A DNA stretch of 64,000 nucleotides from NCBI RefSeq assembly GCF_002949795.1, contig NZ_CP026692.1:5812545-5876544 (forward strand), written 5' to 3'. The notes beneath the pieces are model-generated. The model searched no databases, was not told where the DNA came from, and saw only the letters and a list, made by a program, of their open reading frames with translations. How positions within the stretch are numbered: position 1 is the first letter of the stretch; every line of letters starts with the position of its first letter. Positions 8,070 through 16,882 of this stretch are shown piece by piece. This stretch comes from Nostoc sp. 'Lobaria pulmonaria (5183) cyanobiont' (GTDB taxonomy: Bacteria; Cyanobacteriota; Cyanobacteriia; Cyanobacteriales; Nostocaceae). Position numbers and translations under genes: made by a program.

Positions 8070-8168
8070 ACTTTAGAGGAATTGTGTTACAAGTGCGATC
8101 GCAGTAATCTAGATGTTGGTAACAGCAAAATATTCACCTAGCTACTGCTTGGGCAACAGGAGGAAAAA
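8064..8168 (+). promoter_or_regulatory. Leader of the first DUF4157 gene, duplicated at 9999-10103
   Basis: The 105 bases before this gene align without net gaps to the 105 bases before the second DUF4157 gene (9999-10103). Shared blocks include ATTTAGACTTT, GAATTGTGTTA, GTGCGATCGC, TCTAGATGTT and the ribosome site CAGGAG(G/A)AAAAA. This is a conserved promoter and leader, so the two cargo genes are probably co-regulated. Confidence 0.65.
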
Positions 8169-9827
8169 ATGAGAGAACACATCAGCCGGCAGAAAAAAAA
8201 TACTACAGGCTTCTCAATCCCATCCCTGAAACACCCGATACGCGGCTTTGGTTTGGAGTCGTCGGCAATTTCACGCCAAGCGGTTCCTGAAATACAACCA
8301 CTTACTCACGATATCAGTCGCATACCACTGCGTACCCAAGCAAAACTCTCAATTAGCCAGCCTGGAGACATTTACGAACAGGAAGCTGATAGCGTCGCAC
8401 AGCAGGTAATGCAAAGAATGGCGCAACCTGTAAATCGCCAGTCTATCCAACGAGAAGCATTGCCAGAGGATGAGGAAGAATTACAAATGAAATCTCTGGA
8501 CAATAGCACTTTGCAACGAGAAGCATTGCCAGAGGATGAGGAAGAGTTGCAAATGAAATCTCTGGACAATAGCACACTGCAACGGCAAGAAGTGCCAGAG
8601 GATGAGGAAGAATTACAGATGAAGCCGATGGCGCAGCGTCAGGGTGAGGCTGTGATGGCTGGTGCGCCAGACCTGGAAGCATCCATTAACCAAGCAAGGG
8701 ATGGTGGACAAGTGATGGCAGACAATATCCGCGAACCGATGGAACAGGCGTTTGGCGCAGATTTCAGTGGGGTAAAGGTTCACACGGATGGTCAATCTGA
8801 CCAGTTGAATCGGTCAATTCAGGCGCGTGCTTTCACGACGGGACAGGATGTGTTCTTTCGGCAAGGGGAATATAATCCTGGGAGTCGGGGCGGACAGGAG
8901 TTGTTGGCGCATGAGTTGACCCATGTTGTCCAGCAGAGTGGCGGTGCGGTACAGCGATCACCTTTACCACCGCAGCAGTTCCCGCAACACCCTGCCACGG
9001 AAGCACTATTGGCATCGGTGGGCGATCGCGTGATCCAAGGGAAAGGCGAAAAAAGAACAGAAGAACCGAAAATCAAAGATATCTCCCCGAATAAACCGAG
9101 AGTAAAGCTACTCCAACAAACTATTAATCCTACTTTAAACCGTCAAGTGGACATTGTTCAGCGGGTTATGATCGGGAAGACTAATATTACTTCCGATTCC
9201 GAGTTTGTAGAGATTAGTGAAGCCTTGAATTGGAATAAATTTCAAGGAATAAGGATCAAACTGACAAGTGACCAAATGCAAGCATTAGTAACAGAACTTG
9301 CAGATCGGGAAGATTGCAAGGAAATCGTTGAAGAGCTTAAAGAAACACTGCAACCTGAAGAAGACGAATCGGAATCTTCGGATAAAGATGAATACGAATC
9401 AGAAGAAGAAAGTGCAGAAAATTTTAAATTTCAAGATTTTCCCTCGGTCAAAGGAAATTATAAATTAATCGGAGTACACGAAACTAGGAGCAAGAATGTT
9501 AATTCACTTGTAGCCAATGGTATTTCCAGTGACATGATGGGTTCGGGTCATGGTCTTGGTAAGGGTACAGGATTCTATATTTTACCGGTGTACAACTCCA
9601 ATTTGAAAAAATCTATCGAAGGACTTAGATGGGGCACACGTTTTGTTGCAGTATATATAAACCAAAACTGCACACTAAAGAGAGCAGAGGATGGAGAGAA
9701 TATGGAGACTTTGGAGAATAAGTCTGGTGGAAACAAATATTATTACGAATTTGGAAAGCTGGAGCATGTTATCCCCGAATCGCTTTTTGGTGAGGTGAAA
9801 CTAGCTCGGTTACCAAACGATATATAG
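8169..9827 (+). CDS. DUF4157 (eCIS-core) protein with possible ADP-ribosyltransferase-like C-terminus
   Basis: 552 aa. N-terminal region with IYEQEADSVAQQVM (68-81), three near-identical 22-residue repeats containing ALPEDEEELQMK (about 95-155), then the DUF4157/eCIS-core domain (about 185-260) with MEQAFGADFSGVKVHTD and the HELTH motif at 248-252. DUF4157 marks proteins encoded with eCIS particles and is thought to help loading or processing. Residues about 425-545 form a separate domain: GVHETRSKN, then NGISSDMMGSGHGLGKGTG and FYI, then FVAVYIN. This H-x-T ... N-G-[IL] ... G-x-G-x-[FY] pattern recalls ADP-ribosyltransferase folds, but I cannot place the catalytic glutamate with certainty. 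The ribosome site AGGAGG at 8158-8163 is strong. Confidence 0.85.
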   Translation: MREHISRQKKNTTGFSIPSLKHPIRGFGLESSAISRQAVPEIQPLTHDISRIPLRTQAKLSISQPGDIYEQEADSVAQQVMQRMAQPVNRQSIQREALPEDEEELQMKSLDNSTLQREALPEDEEELQMKSLDNSTLQRQEVPEDEEELQMKPMAQRQGEAVMAGAPDLEASINQARDGGQVMADNIREPMEQAFGADFSGVKVHTDGQSDQLNRSIQARAFTTGQDVFFRQGEYNPGSRGGQELLAHELTHVVQQSGGAVQRSPLPPQQFPQHPATEALLASVGDRVIQGKGEKRTEEPKIKDISPNKPRVKLLQQTINPTLNRQVDIVQRVMIGKTNITSDSEFVEISEALNWNKFQGIRIKLTSDQMQALVTELADREDCKEIVEELKETLQPEEDESESSDKDEYESEEESAENFKFQDFPSVKGNYKLIGVHETRSKNVNSLVANGISSDMMGSGHGLGKGTGFYILPVYNSNLKKSIEGLRWGTRFVAVYINQNCTLKRAEDGENMETLENKSGGNKYYYEFGKLEHVIPESLFGEVKLARLPNDI

Positions 9828-9998
9828 AAGACAGAGATGAGTCGTAAGCCGTGGAAGCGGATCTTATAGGAGGTTTTTATAAAGGGTGCGCTCGCGGAAC
9901 AAGTGCGCTCACGGTGAAATTGTCAAATTATCAGAATTTGCCTACCCTACACCTCTTGAAATGCGATCGCCCGATACTATAGAATAGGCTTCCCGAAA

Positions 9999-10103
9999 AT
10001 TTAGACTTTCGATGAATTGTGTTAGGAGTGCGATCGCTGTACTCTAGATGTTAGTAATAGTAAAATATTTATCCACCTACTGCTTAGGCATCAGGAGAAA
10101 AAA
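9999..10103 (+). promoter_or_regulatory. Leader of the second DUF4157 gene, copy of 8064-8168
   Basis: Same length and block order as the leader at 8064-8168. Divergence is mostly single substitutions. The conserved HIP1 site and the ribosome site keep the same spacing to the ATG. Confidence 0.65.
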
Positions 10104-11546
10104 ATGAGAGAACGCATAGGCCAGCCCAAAAAAGCTACCACTGCTTCCTTCTCAATACCTGCACTCAAACAACCAATACGTGGTTTTGGTTCAGAGTCCT
10201 CTGGTGCTTCATCCCAAGCAGCAAATGAGGTGCGATCGCGAAATTTACCTTTAATGCACGACATCAGTCGAATGTCACTGCGTCCACAAACAAAACTCAC
10301 GGTTAACCAGCCAGGAGATATTTACGAGCAGGAAGCTGATAGACTAGCACAGCAAGTGATGCAGACGATGGATGGGTCTGTAGGTAAACAGTCTGTGCAA
10401 CGGGAAGCATTACCAGAGTCAGAAGAAGAATTACAAATGAAATCTCTGGCGGATGCCAATATTTCGCTGCAACGGGAAGCATCACCAGAGTCAGAAGAAG
10501 AATTACAAATGAAATCCCTGGCAGATACTAATATTTCACTACAACGTCAGGGTGGTGGGGTTGCAGCCACATCTGACTTGGAAACTTCAATCCAACAAGA
10601 ACGGGGAAGTGGACAGCCACTCTCAGACAATATCCGCCAACCAATGGAGCAAGCTTTTGGGACTGACTTTAGCAGTGTCAAAATCCACACAGATAGCAAC
10701 TCTGACCAACTCAACCAATCTATCCAAGCTCGTGCCTTCACTACAGGACAGGATATATTCTTCCGTCAAGGAGAATATGCTCCTGAGAGTCATGGAGGAA
10801 AGGAATTACTTGCCCATGAGTTAACTCACGTTGTCCAACAAAATGGTAGTGCGCTTGGGCGTAAATTGCTTCCTGAACAGGAGATTAAAAAAAACAAGAT
10901 CCAAGCCAAACCCCTTCTTAACTCCCCTTCTGGGTATCAACCAGTAATCCAGCGTAACCCTTTTGAAAAGGTTAAAAAATTCTTTTCCAAATACAGTGGC
11001 GATAGAGATAACGGTGGCGATGAAATAGAAGAAATACAGGTGAACGGGGAGGACTGGAAAAAATATATGGAGTTAGATATCTTGACGATGCAGCCTAGCG
11101 ATATCATAACGGACAGGCAATTTGGGCATAATTTATATATAAATATCAGATGGTACAACAAATCGCAGAAAAGATTGCGCCTTTTGACACCGCCACCACT
11201 GGAATATTTTGAGGAAATAACAAAGATTACGACAGACAACGGCGGCAATAGAACTACGGAAACAGAATCGCTGGATCAGTACGCAAACAGGCCAAATTCT
11301 AATACTTTCCGTAGCTACGCACTCGGTACTCAGGGCATGATTATAGATCCAGGTAAGTCGCTCACGGCAAGATTTCTTGATCCGCCGCAGATCACAATCA
11401 CACAAGAGTATAAATCCCGTACTGTTAAGTTCAAAATCGGGTTACGGGGGTCGCAACAGTGGCTAACTGGTGTACAGCGACTAACGTGCGAGAATAACAA
11501 GATAATAGAGCATGAGTTTATCCCAACAAGACTCAGGGCTGGCTAA
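10104..11546 (+). CDS. DUF4157 (eCIS-core) protein, paralogue with a different C-terminus
   Basis: 480 aa. The first 250 residues parallel the upstream paralogue: MRERIGQPKK start, FSIPALKQPIRGFGSESS, IYEQEADRLAQQVM, two repeats with EALPESEEELQMKSLAD and the DUF4157 core with HELTH at 238-242. The C-terminal 200 residues (from NPFEKVKKFFSKY) do not resemble the first protein. They look like a beta-rich domain (DIITDRQFGHNLYINIRWYN and later strands), with no motif I recognise. A constant N-terminus with a variable C-terminus is the pattern of interchangeable eCIS cargo. Function of the C-terminal domain is unknown. Confidence 0.85.
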   Translation: MRERIGQPKKATTASFSIPALKQPIRGFGSESSGASSQAANEVRSRNLPLMHDISRMSLRPQTKLTVNQPGDIYEQEADRLAQQVMQTMDGSVGKQSVQREALPESEEELQMKSLADANISLQREASPESEEELQMKSLADTNISLQRQGGGVAATSDLETSIQQERGSGQPLSDNIRQPMEQAFGTDFSSVKIHTDSNSDQLNQSIQARAFTTGQDIFFRQGEYAPESHGGKELLAHELTHVVQQNGSALGRKLLPEQEIKKNKIQAKPLLNSPSGYQPVIQRNPFEKVKKFFSKYSGDRDNGGDEIEEIQVNGEDWKKYMELDILTMQPSDIITDRQFGHNLYINIRWYNKSQKRLRLLTPPPLEYFEEITKITTDNGGNRTTETESLDQYANRPNSNTFRSYALGTQGMIIDPGKSLTARFLDPPQITITQEYKSRTVKFKIGLRGSQQWLTGVQRLTCENNKIIEHEFIPTRLRAG

Positions 11547-11639
11547 GAACCACGGCACAGTTAGTTTTTATAAACCTATTAATTATCTTGCAAAAGTCCC
11601 ATCAGAAATTAAAGACTCTTGAATAATCATTAATAACGC

Positions 11640-12587
11640 TTAAGAAGCCGATCGCTGCTGGTCAATTTGCAGTGGGATATTTTCTTGCACTAGTTGCCAA
11701 AAGTGTTTGATGGGGGGAATTTGCAGACGGTCTTGAGTTGTTACCATAACTACCCGACGAGTCAAACTCGAACCATCTGCTAAACCGCTAGTATTATTGC
11801 TGGCTAAGGAACGAATCGCCAGGGTAGGGTCAAGACGAGCTTCCAGTAATGCTGATTGAGGTAGCAAAGCTATCAGTTCTCCTTGACGCACCACTCCTCG
11901 GAAGGCATCTAGGGTATTTACCTCTAAAACCGACTGGAGTGTAGCCTCCATTCGCTCAAATCTATCTTGGATTAAGCGCTGCATCCCATAGCCATCTTTA
12001 AAAACCACTTGAGGATAACGAATTAGCTCCGACCAAGGGACAAATTCATATTGGGTTAGGGGATGATTGGCTGCGATTAAAACTTCTATAGGCTCATCAT
12101 AAAGTACTTCTACCACCATTTCTCTACTGGTGGTTAAAAAGCGATTATTCATCACAATTGCTAAATCCACCAATCCATCTTTGAGGACTTTCAGGGCGCG
12201 ATCGCTTCCCAATGAAGTCACCCGCAATTGCACATCTGGATAATCATGACAAAATTTTTGCAACACTGGTGGTAAGTAAGATCCACACAGGGAGTGAATC
12301 ACGGCAATGCAAAGTTCTGGTTGCTTTCCGGCGATTAAATCGGCTAATTCTTCTGTAGCAGTCTGCCACTCTTGGCAAATTTTGCGGACGCGGGGTAACA
12401 AACGTTCACCTCCTAGCGTCAGCTTGGCATGACTAGTTCTGTGAAACAGTTCTATCCCCAAATCTGCTTCTAATGCTTGGATTTGGCGACTAATCGTTGA
12501 TTGGGTAACACCAGATGTTCGCGCTGCTTGTTGAAAGCTGCCGGTTTGGGCGATCGCTAGAAAGGCTTGCAACTGCTCTAGGCGCAT
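11640..12587 (-). CDS. ntcB: LysR-type transcriptional activator NtcB of nitrate assimilation
   Basis: 315 aa, a normal LysR length. It has an N-terminal winged helix (MRLEQLQAFLAIAQTGSFQQ; TQSTISRQIQALEADLG; FHRTSHAKLTLGGERLL) and a substrate-binding domain from about residue 90. LysR proteins are a large family, so the name rests on context: the nitrate genes nirA, nrtP, narB and narM lie on the other side of a short minus-strand block, as ntcB does in Anabaena. NtcB activates the nirA operon in response to nitrite/nitrate. A perfect GTAN8TAC NtcA box sits 7 bases before its ATG. Confidence 0.85.
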   Translation of the reverse strand: MRLEQLQAFLAIAQTGSFQQAARTSGVTQSTISRQIQALEADLGIELFHRTSHAKLTLGGERLLPRVRKICQEWQTATEELADLIAGKQPELCIAVIHSLCGSYLPPVLQKFCHDYPDVQLRVTSLGSDRALKVLKDGLVDLAIVMNNRFLTTSREMVVEVLYDEPIEVLIAANHPLTQYEFVPWSELIRYPQVVFKDGYGMQRLIQDRFERMEATLQSVLEVNTLDAFRGVVRQGELIALLPQSALLEARLDPTLAIRSLASNNTSGLADGSSLTRRVVMVTTQDRLQIPPIKHFWQLVQENIPLQIDQQRSAS

Positions 12588-12593
12588 TTTTAT

Positions 12594-12607
12594 GTAGCCT
12601 GAATTAC
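12594..12607. promoter_or_regulatory. NtcA-type box GTAN8TAC next to the ntcB start codon
   Basis: GTA-GCCTGAAT-TAC matches the NtcA consensus exactly and is palindromic, so it is strand-neutral. It lies only 7 bases before the ntcB ATG (12587), where it overlaps the leader rather than a -40 position. If used, binding would more likely block than activate. It could also be chance. Confidence 0.45.
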
Positions 12608-12960
12608 ATTTATCGGTTTAATTAAGTTAACGGATTTTTATCCACAATTTAGTAGACTTTGTTACAGGTCTTTTTCTCTGATTTACATTTAAGCAAATCA
12701 AGTTTTACCTCGTTTGTCGTCAATTATCCGCTTTGCACCGATTTTTTCGGTAAATTTGACCAAAAAAGAGTTGACTATTTTCTGCTGAAATATATAAATT
12801 TTTAGATAATATTTTTAACAGTATCGCTCTGAGCGCTCTCCTGTAATTACAGAAACAGAGAGTTTAGCCATAGCAAACTATCAGTAGTTCACTTCATCAT
12901 ATTATGCGACAGATTATATATTAGTTTCCAAGTGCATGAAGTAATCATATCAAAACCTTC

Positions 12961-13002
12961 ACCCCCAAGCCCTCTTTGTGAGTTTAAAAAGGGCTTGGGG
13001 GT
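12961..13002. repeat. Large hairpin element
   Basis: ACCCCCAAGCCC (12961-12972) and GGGCTTGGGGGT (12991-13002) are perfect 12-bp inverted arms around 18 bases. It belongs to the C/G-rich hairpin repeats common in Nostoc. The rest of the 12608-13181 gap between ntcB and the Gly/Thr-rich gene is AT-rich with no gene seen. Confidence 0.7.
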
Positions 13003-13181
13003 AAGGTACAGTTTGACCTAACTCTTATTAAGATACGCTATCAGGTCTCAGTGATACAAAATTTTGTACAACCTCAAGTAGATAGCTGTACAACTTACAG
13101 ATACGGCTGCGATCGCATCAGATTTACAAGAGATACAGAGGGCACAAACTACGGCTGTACCCTCCTAGAGTGTTGTGAATA

Positions 13182-14093
13182 TTATTTTATGGAGCGAGAA
13201 CCTGTGACTTCATCAGGATCGCGATAAGCCCGGACTTTTTCGCGATTACGTAGTCCTGCTAAACCAGCTAGACCAAGCAAACCTAGCCAACCCCAATCGA
13301 AACCGCGATCGCTAGTTCTTTCGGAAGTGGTGACGCCTGTATTCCTGTTAGTACCTGTGGCATCAGTGCCTGTGCCTGTGGAATCAGTACCCGTTGTGCC
13401 AGTACCTGTGGAATCAGTGCCTGTTGTACCACCACCGCCTGTGGTTCCAGTACCTGTGGAATCAGTGCCTGTTGTACCACCACCGCCTGTGGTTCCAGTA
13501 CCTGTGGAATCAGTGCCTGTTGTACCACCACCGCCTGTGGTTCCAGTACCTGTGGAATCAGTGCCTGTGCTTCCAGTTCCTGTGCTTCCAGTGCCTGTGC
13601 TTCCAGTTCCTGTAGTTCCAGTGCCTGTGGTTCCAGTGCCTGTAGTTCCAGTGCCTGTGGTTCCAGTGCCTGTAGTTCCAGTGCCTGTGGTTCCAGTGCC
13701 TGTAGTTCCAGTGCCTGTGGTTCCAGTGCCTGTAGTTCCAGTGCCTGTAGTTCCAGTGCCTGTGCTTCCAGTGCCTGTGCTTCCAGTGCCTGTAGTTCCA
13801 GTGCCTGTGCTTCCAGTTCCTGAGCCAGTGCCTGTGCTTCCAGTTCCTGAGCCAGTGCCTGTGCTTCCAGTTCCTGAGCCAGTTCCTGAGCCAGTTCCTG
13901 TGCTTCCAGTTCCTGAGCCAGTGCTACCACTAGAGCCTCCACTGCCAGAGCTACCACTAGAGCCTCCACTGCCTGAGCCTCCACCGCCGGAACCTCCACT
14001 TTGGGCAAAAACTGAAGGAGGTAAGGATACAGAAGCGAAACTGATGGCAAAGACAGTAGCTAAAACAGCTTTAGATAAATTTAAAGGCTTCAT
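13182..14093 (-). CDS. Secreted Gly/Thr/Ser-repeat protein with WGxxGxxG-type C-terminal anchor
   Basis: 303 aa. A signal peptide (about residues 1-30, ending SVFA) precedes a Gly/Ser stretch and about 180 residues of TGTGTTGTGS-like repeats, later with TTGGGGTTGTDSTGTG units. The C-terminus FDWGWLGLLGLAGLAGLRNRE is the WGxxGxxG-type membrane segment followed by basic residues, a sorting or anchor motif found in cyanobacterial exported proteins. The mature part is expected to be unstructured and outside the plasma membrane. The DNA under it is a tandem repeat (GTGCCTGT(A/G)GTTCCA units), so copy number may vary. Function is unknown; its place inside the nitrate region may be accidental. Confidence 0.8.
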   Translation of the reverse strand: MKPLNLSKAVLATVFAISFASVSLPPSVFAQSGGSGGGGSGSGGSSGSSGSGGSSGSTGSGTGSTGTGSGTGSGTGSTGTGSGTGSTGTGSGTGSTGTGTTGTGSTGTGSTGTGTTGTGTTGTGTTGTGTTGTGTTGTGTTGTGTTGTGTTGTGTTGTGTTGTGSTGTGSTGTGSTGTDSTGTGTTGGGGTTGTDSTGTGTTGGGGTTGTDSTGTGTTGGGGTTGTDSTGTGTTGTDSTGTGTDATGTNRNTGVTTSERTSDRGFDWGWLGLLGLAGLAGLRNREKVRAYRDPDEVTGSRSIK

Positions 14094-14925
14094 GCTTATG
14101 GTTCCTTTTATGTTCTAGATTTCTGTGGTTGATTGATTTTGAAAAGCGATATTGTCTCTTTAATCCACTGCTAAATTAGGTAATTTCTGGCATAGTTAAA
14201 GATTGAGGAGTGTTTTACTTGGCTTCTTCTGGAAACGTTGAAAGGATTTAAAAATACCACCACCACTTACTATTCGTCCCATTCAACAAAATAACTCATA
14301 AACAGTAATTAATTCAGGATTAAGAACCCACGAACAAAGTCGCTTGTTCAAAATATAAATTAAATATTAAATTTACTTTTACCTATCCCATTTTTACTTG
14401 ATTATTATGAATTATTTTGTTGTTATTAGCTAGCGTAAGTGTTATTTTTTCGGTGGACTTCTACCATAAGAGTAAAACTACTTATATCGCAGGAAATAAT
14501 TTGGCATTGAAGTTAAGTTAGTTTATAAGCGTAAAACATTTTAGAGTCTGTAATTAGATAAATCGACTTACCTAAGAGGTACAAGCGATCGCTAAGTTAA
14601 TCAGGATTTTCATCTCAGTAAATATAATTACTTTATTGACACTAGTTTTTAGTTATTTGGATATAAATCAACTAAAAACTTTAAACAGCTAGATGCTGCT
14701 AGCGGTTGAGACTCTAAAAACAATCCTTTACAATACTATTTTACCTGAGAACTTATAACTTCATACTCTAGGAGTGTCTTACTTTAGACTTAAGGAATAC
14801 TTTTGTTGTCAGTTAAGTAGGATGGCGTAAATAATTAAAGGTTTGTAATAATGACTTTAGTCTTCTCTTCTGTACGAGAGGCTGCGCCAACGAGATGCTA
14901 CGCAATTAAAAGTTGAGACTAAAAT
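14094..14925. other. Intergenic region, 832 bp, no gene seen
   Basis: AT-rich with stops in all frames. It should contain the promoter of the Gly/Thr-rich gene. Near 14870-14905 is a fragment of a dispersed Nostoc repeat (GAGAGGCTGCGCCAACGAGA). Nothing else recognised. Confidence 0.5.
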
Positions 14926-16224
14926 TTACCATTCGGCTAAAGCGATCGCTATTCCTTGTTTTAAATCTGGTGTGATTGCATGATTATTTGCTAACTGCTG
15001 CAATTGTTGATGTGTGGCTTCCCCATCCAGATTTTTCAGTGCAGCGATCGCATGTAGTCTCACCGATGCGTTAGAATCGCCTAACAGCGAAATCAATGGT
15101 TCAATTGCCTGCATTTTGCCTAACTGTCCTAAAGACAAGGCGATCGCACTTTTGATGCTGACAATCTCTGTGGCTGGATGCTGGAATCGCAGTATTTGCA
15201 GTAAGATTTCTGCGGCTGGTGTAGTTAACTGCGGTTTTTGCACTCGTCCTAAAACGGTGACAATTTCTTGCCAGACTGTTTCTGATGTACTTTGATTCAG
15301 TGCTGTTTGCAAATATTCCAAACTCGATAACGTCCCTACCCAACTTAAAGCGCGGATGGTTTCTAATTGCACCGTTATCGGTGTCTGGGGTGAAATCAGC
15401 AAATCAAATAAGTATTTGGCAGCGTCATCACTACCAATCCGAGAAAGGGTAACTGCGGCTGTACAACAAACATCAAGGTTAAAGTCGTAAAGTTTAGGTT
15501 GCAGTCTCGTTATTAAATCTAATGCTTGGTGTAAGTCGGGACGAAAACCTAAACCAAGCACTGCTACACGCCTGACTGTGGCGGCTGTATCATCCAAAGC
15601 TTTTAACAATACTGGTGGTATGCGTTCGTCATGAAAACTGCTGAGGGCTTCAATTGCAGCGGCGCGGATTGTTGCTTGCGGATCTTGCACTACACTCAAC
15701 AGCGGTGTGATGGTTTCTGGTTGCCGAATACAACAAAGCGATCGCACTGCTAACAATCGTGTATTTTCATCTAATAGAAGTTCAGTTAGTGAAGTAATAG
15801 CAACAGTACCCATTTGTCCCAGTGCTGTAGCTGCGATCGCTTTAAGTTCTTCATCTCGATCATTTTTCAACAATTCAACTATTGACGCAATAGCTTTTGG
15901 GTGTTGAAATTCGCCCAAAGTCCTGGCTGCATACCAGCGCAATTCGTCTTCTGCGTCTTCATCTTCTAATATCTCTACCAGAGATGGGATGGCAATATTT
16001 CCCAAGTGAGTCAACACTTTGGTAATTTCCCAGCGTTGTTGAAAATCCCCCATTTCTAACATGGGAAGTGTTAATTTTAACAGATATTCTCGATTTTTAA
16101 CTATCTCTGGATGTTCCGAGTCTGCCCCTAAAATTAATTGTTGCAAATATTGAATTAGTGATGACCAATCAGCTGCATAATATGCGGCCTCGGCTTGCAC
16201 CAAAAGCTGTTTGATGTTACTCAC
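14926..16224 (-). CDS. HEAT-repeat protein, candidate NirB of the nitrate cluster
   Basis: 432 aa made almost wholly of HEAT/PBS-lyase type helical repeats (for example DEDAEDELRWYAARTLGEF, NDRDEELKAIAATALGQM, QDPQATIRAAAIEALSSF, DSNASVRLHAIAALKNL). There are no catalytic motifs, so it is a protein-binding scaffold. In Anabaena sp. PCC 7120 the nirB gene (all0605), needed for full nitrite reductase activity and for keeping nirA expression low, lies between ntcB and nirA. This gene has the same relative position and strand. I offer nirB as a positional candidate; I cannot confirm by sequence comparison. Confidence 0.8.
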   Translation of the reverse strand: MSNIKQLLVQAEAAYYAADWSSLIQYLQQLILGADSEHPEIVKNREYLLKLTLPMLEMGDFQQRWEITKVLTHLGNIAIPSLVEILEDEDAEDELRWYAARTLGEFQHPKAIASIVELLKNDRDEELKAIAATALGQMGTVAITSLTELLLDENTRLLAVRSLCCIRQPETITPLLSVVQDPQATIRAAAIEALSSFHDERIPPVLLKALDDTAATVRRVAVLGLGFRPDLHQALDLITRLQPKLYDFNLDVCCTAAVTLSRIGSDDAAKYLFDLLISPQTPITVQLETIRALSWVGTLSSLEYLQTALNQSTSETVWQEIVTVLGRVQKPQLTTPAAEILLQILRFQHPATEIVSIKSAIALSLGQLGKMQAIEPLISLLGDSNASVRLHAIAALKNLDGEATHQQLQQLANNHAITPDLKQGIAIALAEW

Positions 16225-16273
16225 AATATCTTGCTTGAATTATCAATTTTCTACCTCCTGCCCCCTGCCTCCA

Positions 16274-16687
16274 CTAACCTGGCTTGACTACAACCGAATT
16301 ACCCTCAATCTTGGCGGCATAAGTTTTAAGCGCTTCTGTCGCTGGGCCTTTTTGCACTTTACCATCGGCTCCATATTCCGAACCATGACAGGGACAAGCG
16401 AATTTTTTCGCATCAGCTTTCCATGCTACAGTGCAACCTGCATGAGTACAGGTAGGGTCAACAGCAGTTAGATTTCCGGCTTTAGATGTGCCGATTACCA
16501 GCACAGGCCCAGCAGGTGAGTTTTTTGCCAGCAATTGACCTGTTTTATCTAAATCTGCTGATGTACCTACTGTTTGCCAATCTTTAGATGCTGGAGTTGT
16601 TTGAGAAGAACAAGCTGCGATCGCTACAGGTAGAGAACTCGCAATCAAACCCAAACCTACCCAATTAATAAAATCACGACGTTTCAT
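16274..16687 (-). CDS. Exported Rieske [2Fe-2S] lipoprotein
   Basis: 137 aa. The N-terminus MKRRDF is a twin-arginine signal and VAIAAC gives a lipobox with Cys26, so the protein is probably exported and lipid-anchored. The Rieske cluster boxes are C80-T-H82-A-G-C85 and C98-P-C100-H101: C80, H82, C98 and H101 should bind the iron-sulfur cluster, and C85-C100 the structural disulfide. It lacks the transmembrane helix of PetC and is shorter, so it is a separate small Rieske protein, not the b6f subunit. It is divergent from nirA and 50 bp upstream of the HEAT gene. Electron partner unknown. Confidence 0.88.
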   Translation of the reverse strand: MKRRDFINWVGLGLIASSLPVAIAACSSQTTPASKDWQTVGTSADLDKTGQLLAKNSPAGPVLVIGTSKAGNLTAVDPTCTHAGCTVAWKADAKKFACPCHGSEYGADGKVQKGPATEALKTYAAKIEGNSVVVKPG

Positions 16688-16854
16688 AGCTGCTGAAATA
16701 ATATCTAAGTTTTAGTTAACATCTGCCATTCAATTTTGGATTTTAGATTAATCTATGGCGATCCAATATTGCTTCAGTCATCTCAAATACCGTTGATTAA
16801 GGGTTCTACATCGTTTATTGGTGACTTTAATGTAAAAAATGCATAGGACTCATG

Positions 16855-16882
16855 CGTTTTTTGTAAATATTACCAAAAAACG
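16855..16882. promoter_or_regulatory. Candidate NtcB operator upstream of nirA
   Basis: CGTTTTTTG (16855-16863) and CAAAAAACG (16874-16882) are perfect 9-bp inverted repeats around 10 bases. The centre (about 16868.5) would be near -61 relative to the start predicted from the adjacent NtcA promoter, the usual position for a LysR recognition site. The right arm ends at the first base of the NtcA box. Confidence 0.55.

Noticed and set aside
13327..14118. Plus-strand VPVP-rich ORF opposite the Gly/Thr-rich gene
   Set aside because: Low-complexity mirror; the minus strand has a signal peptide and WGxxGxxG end.
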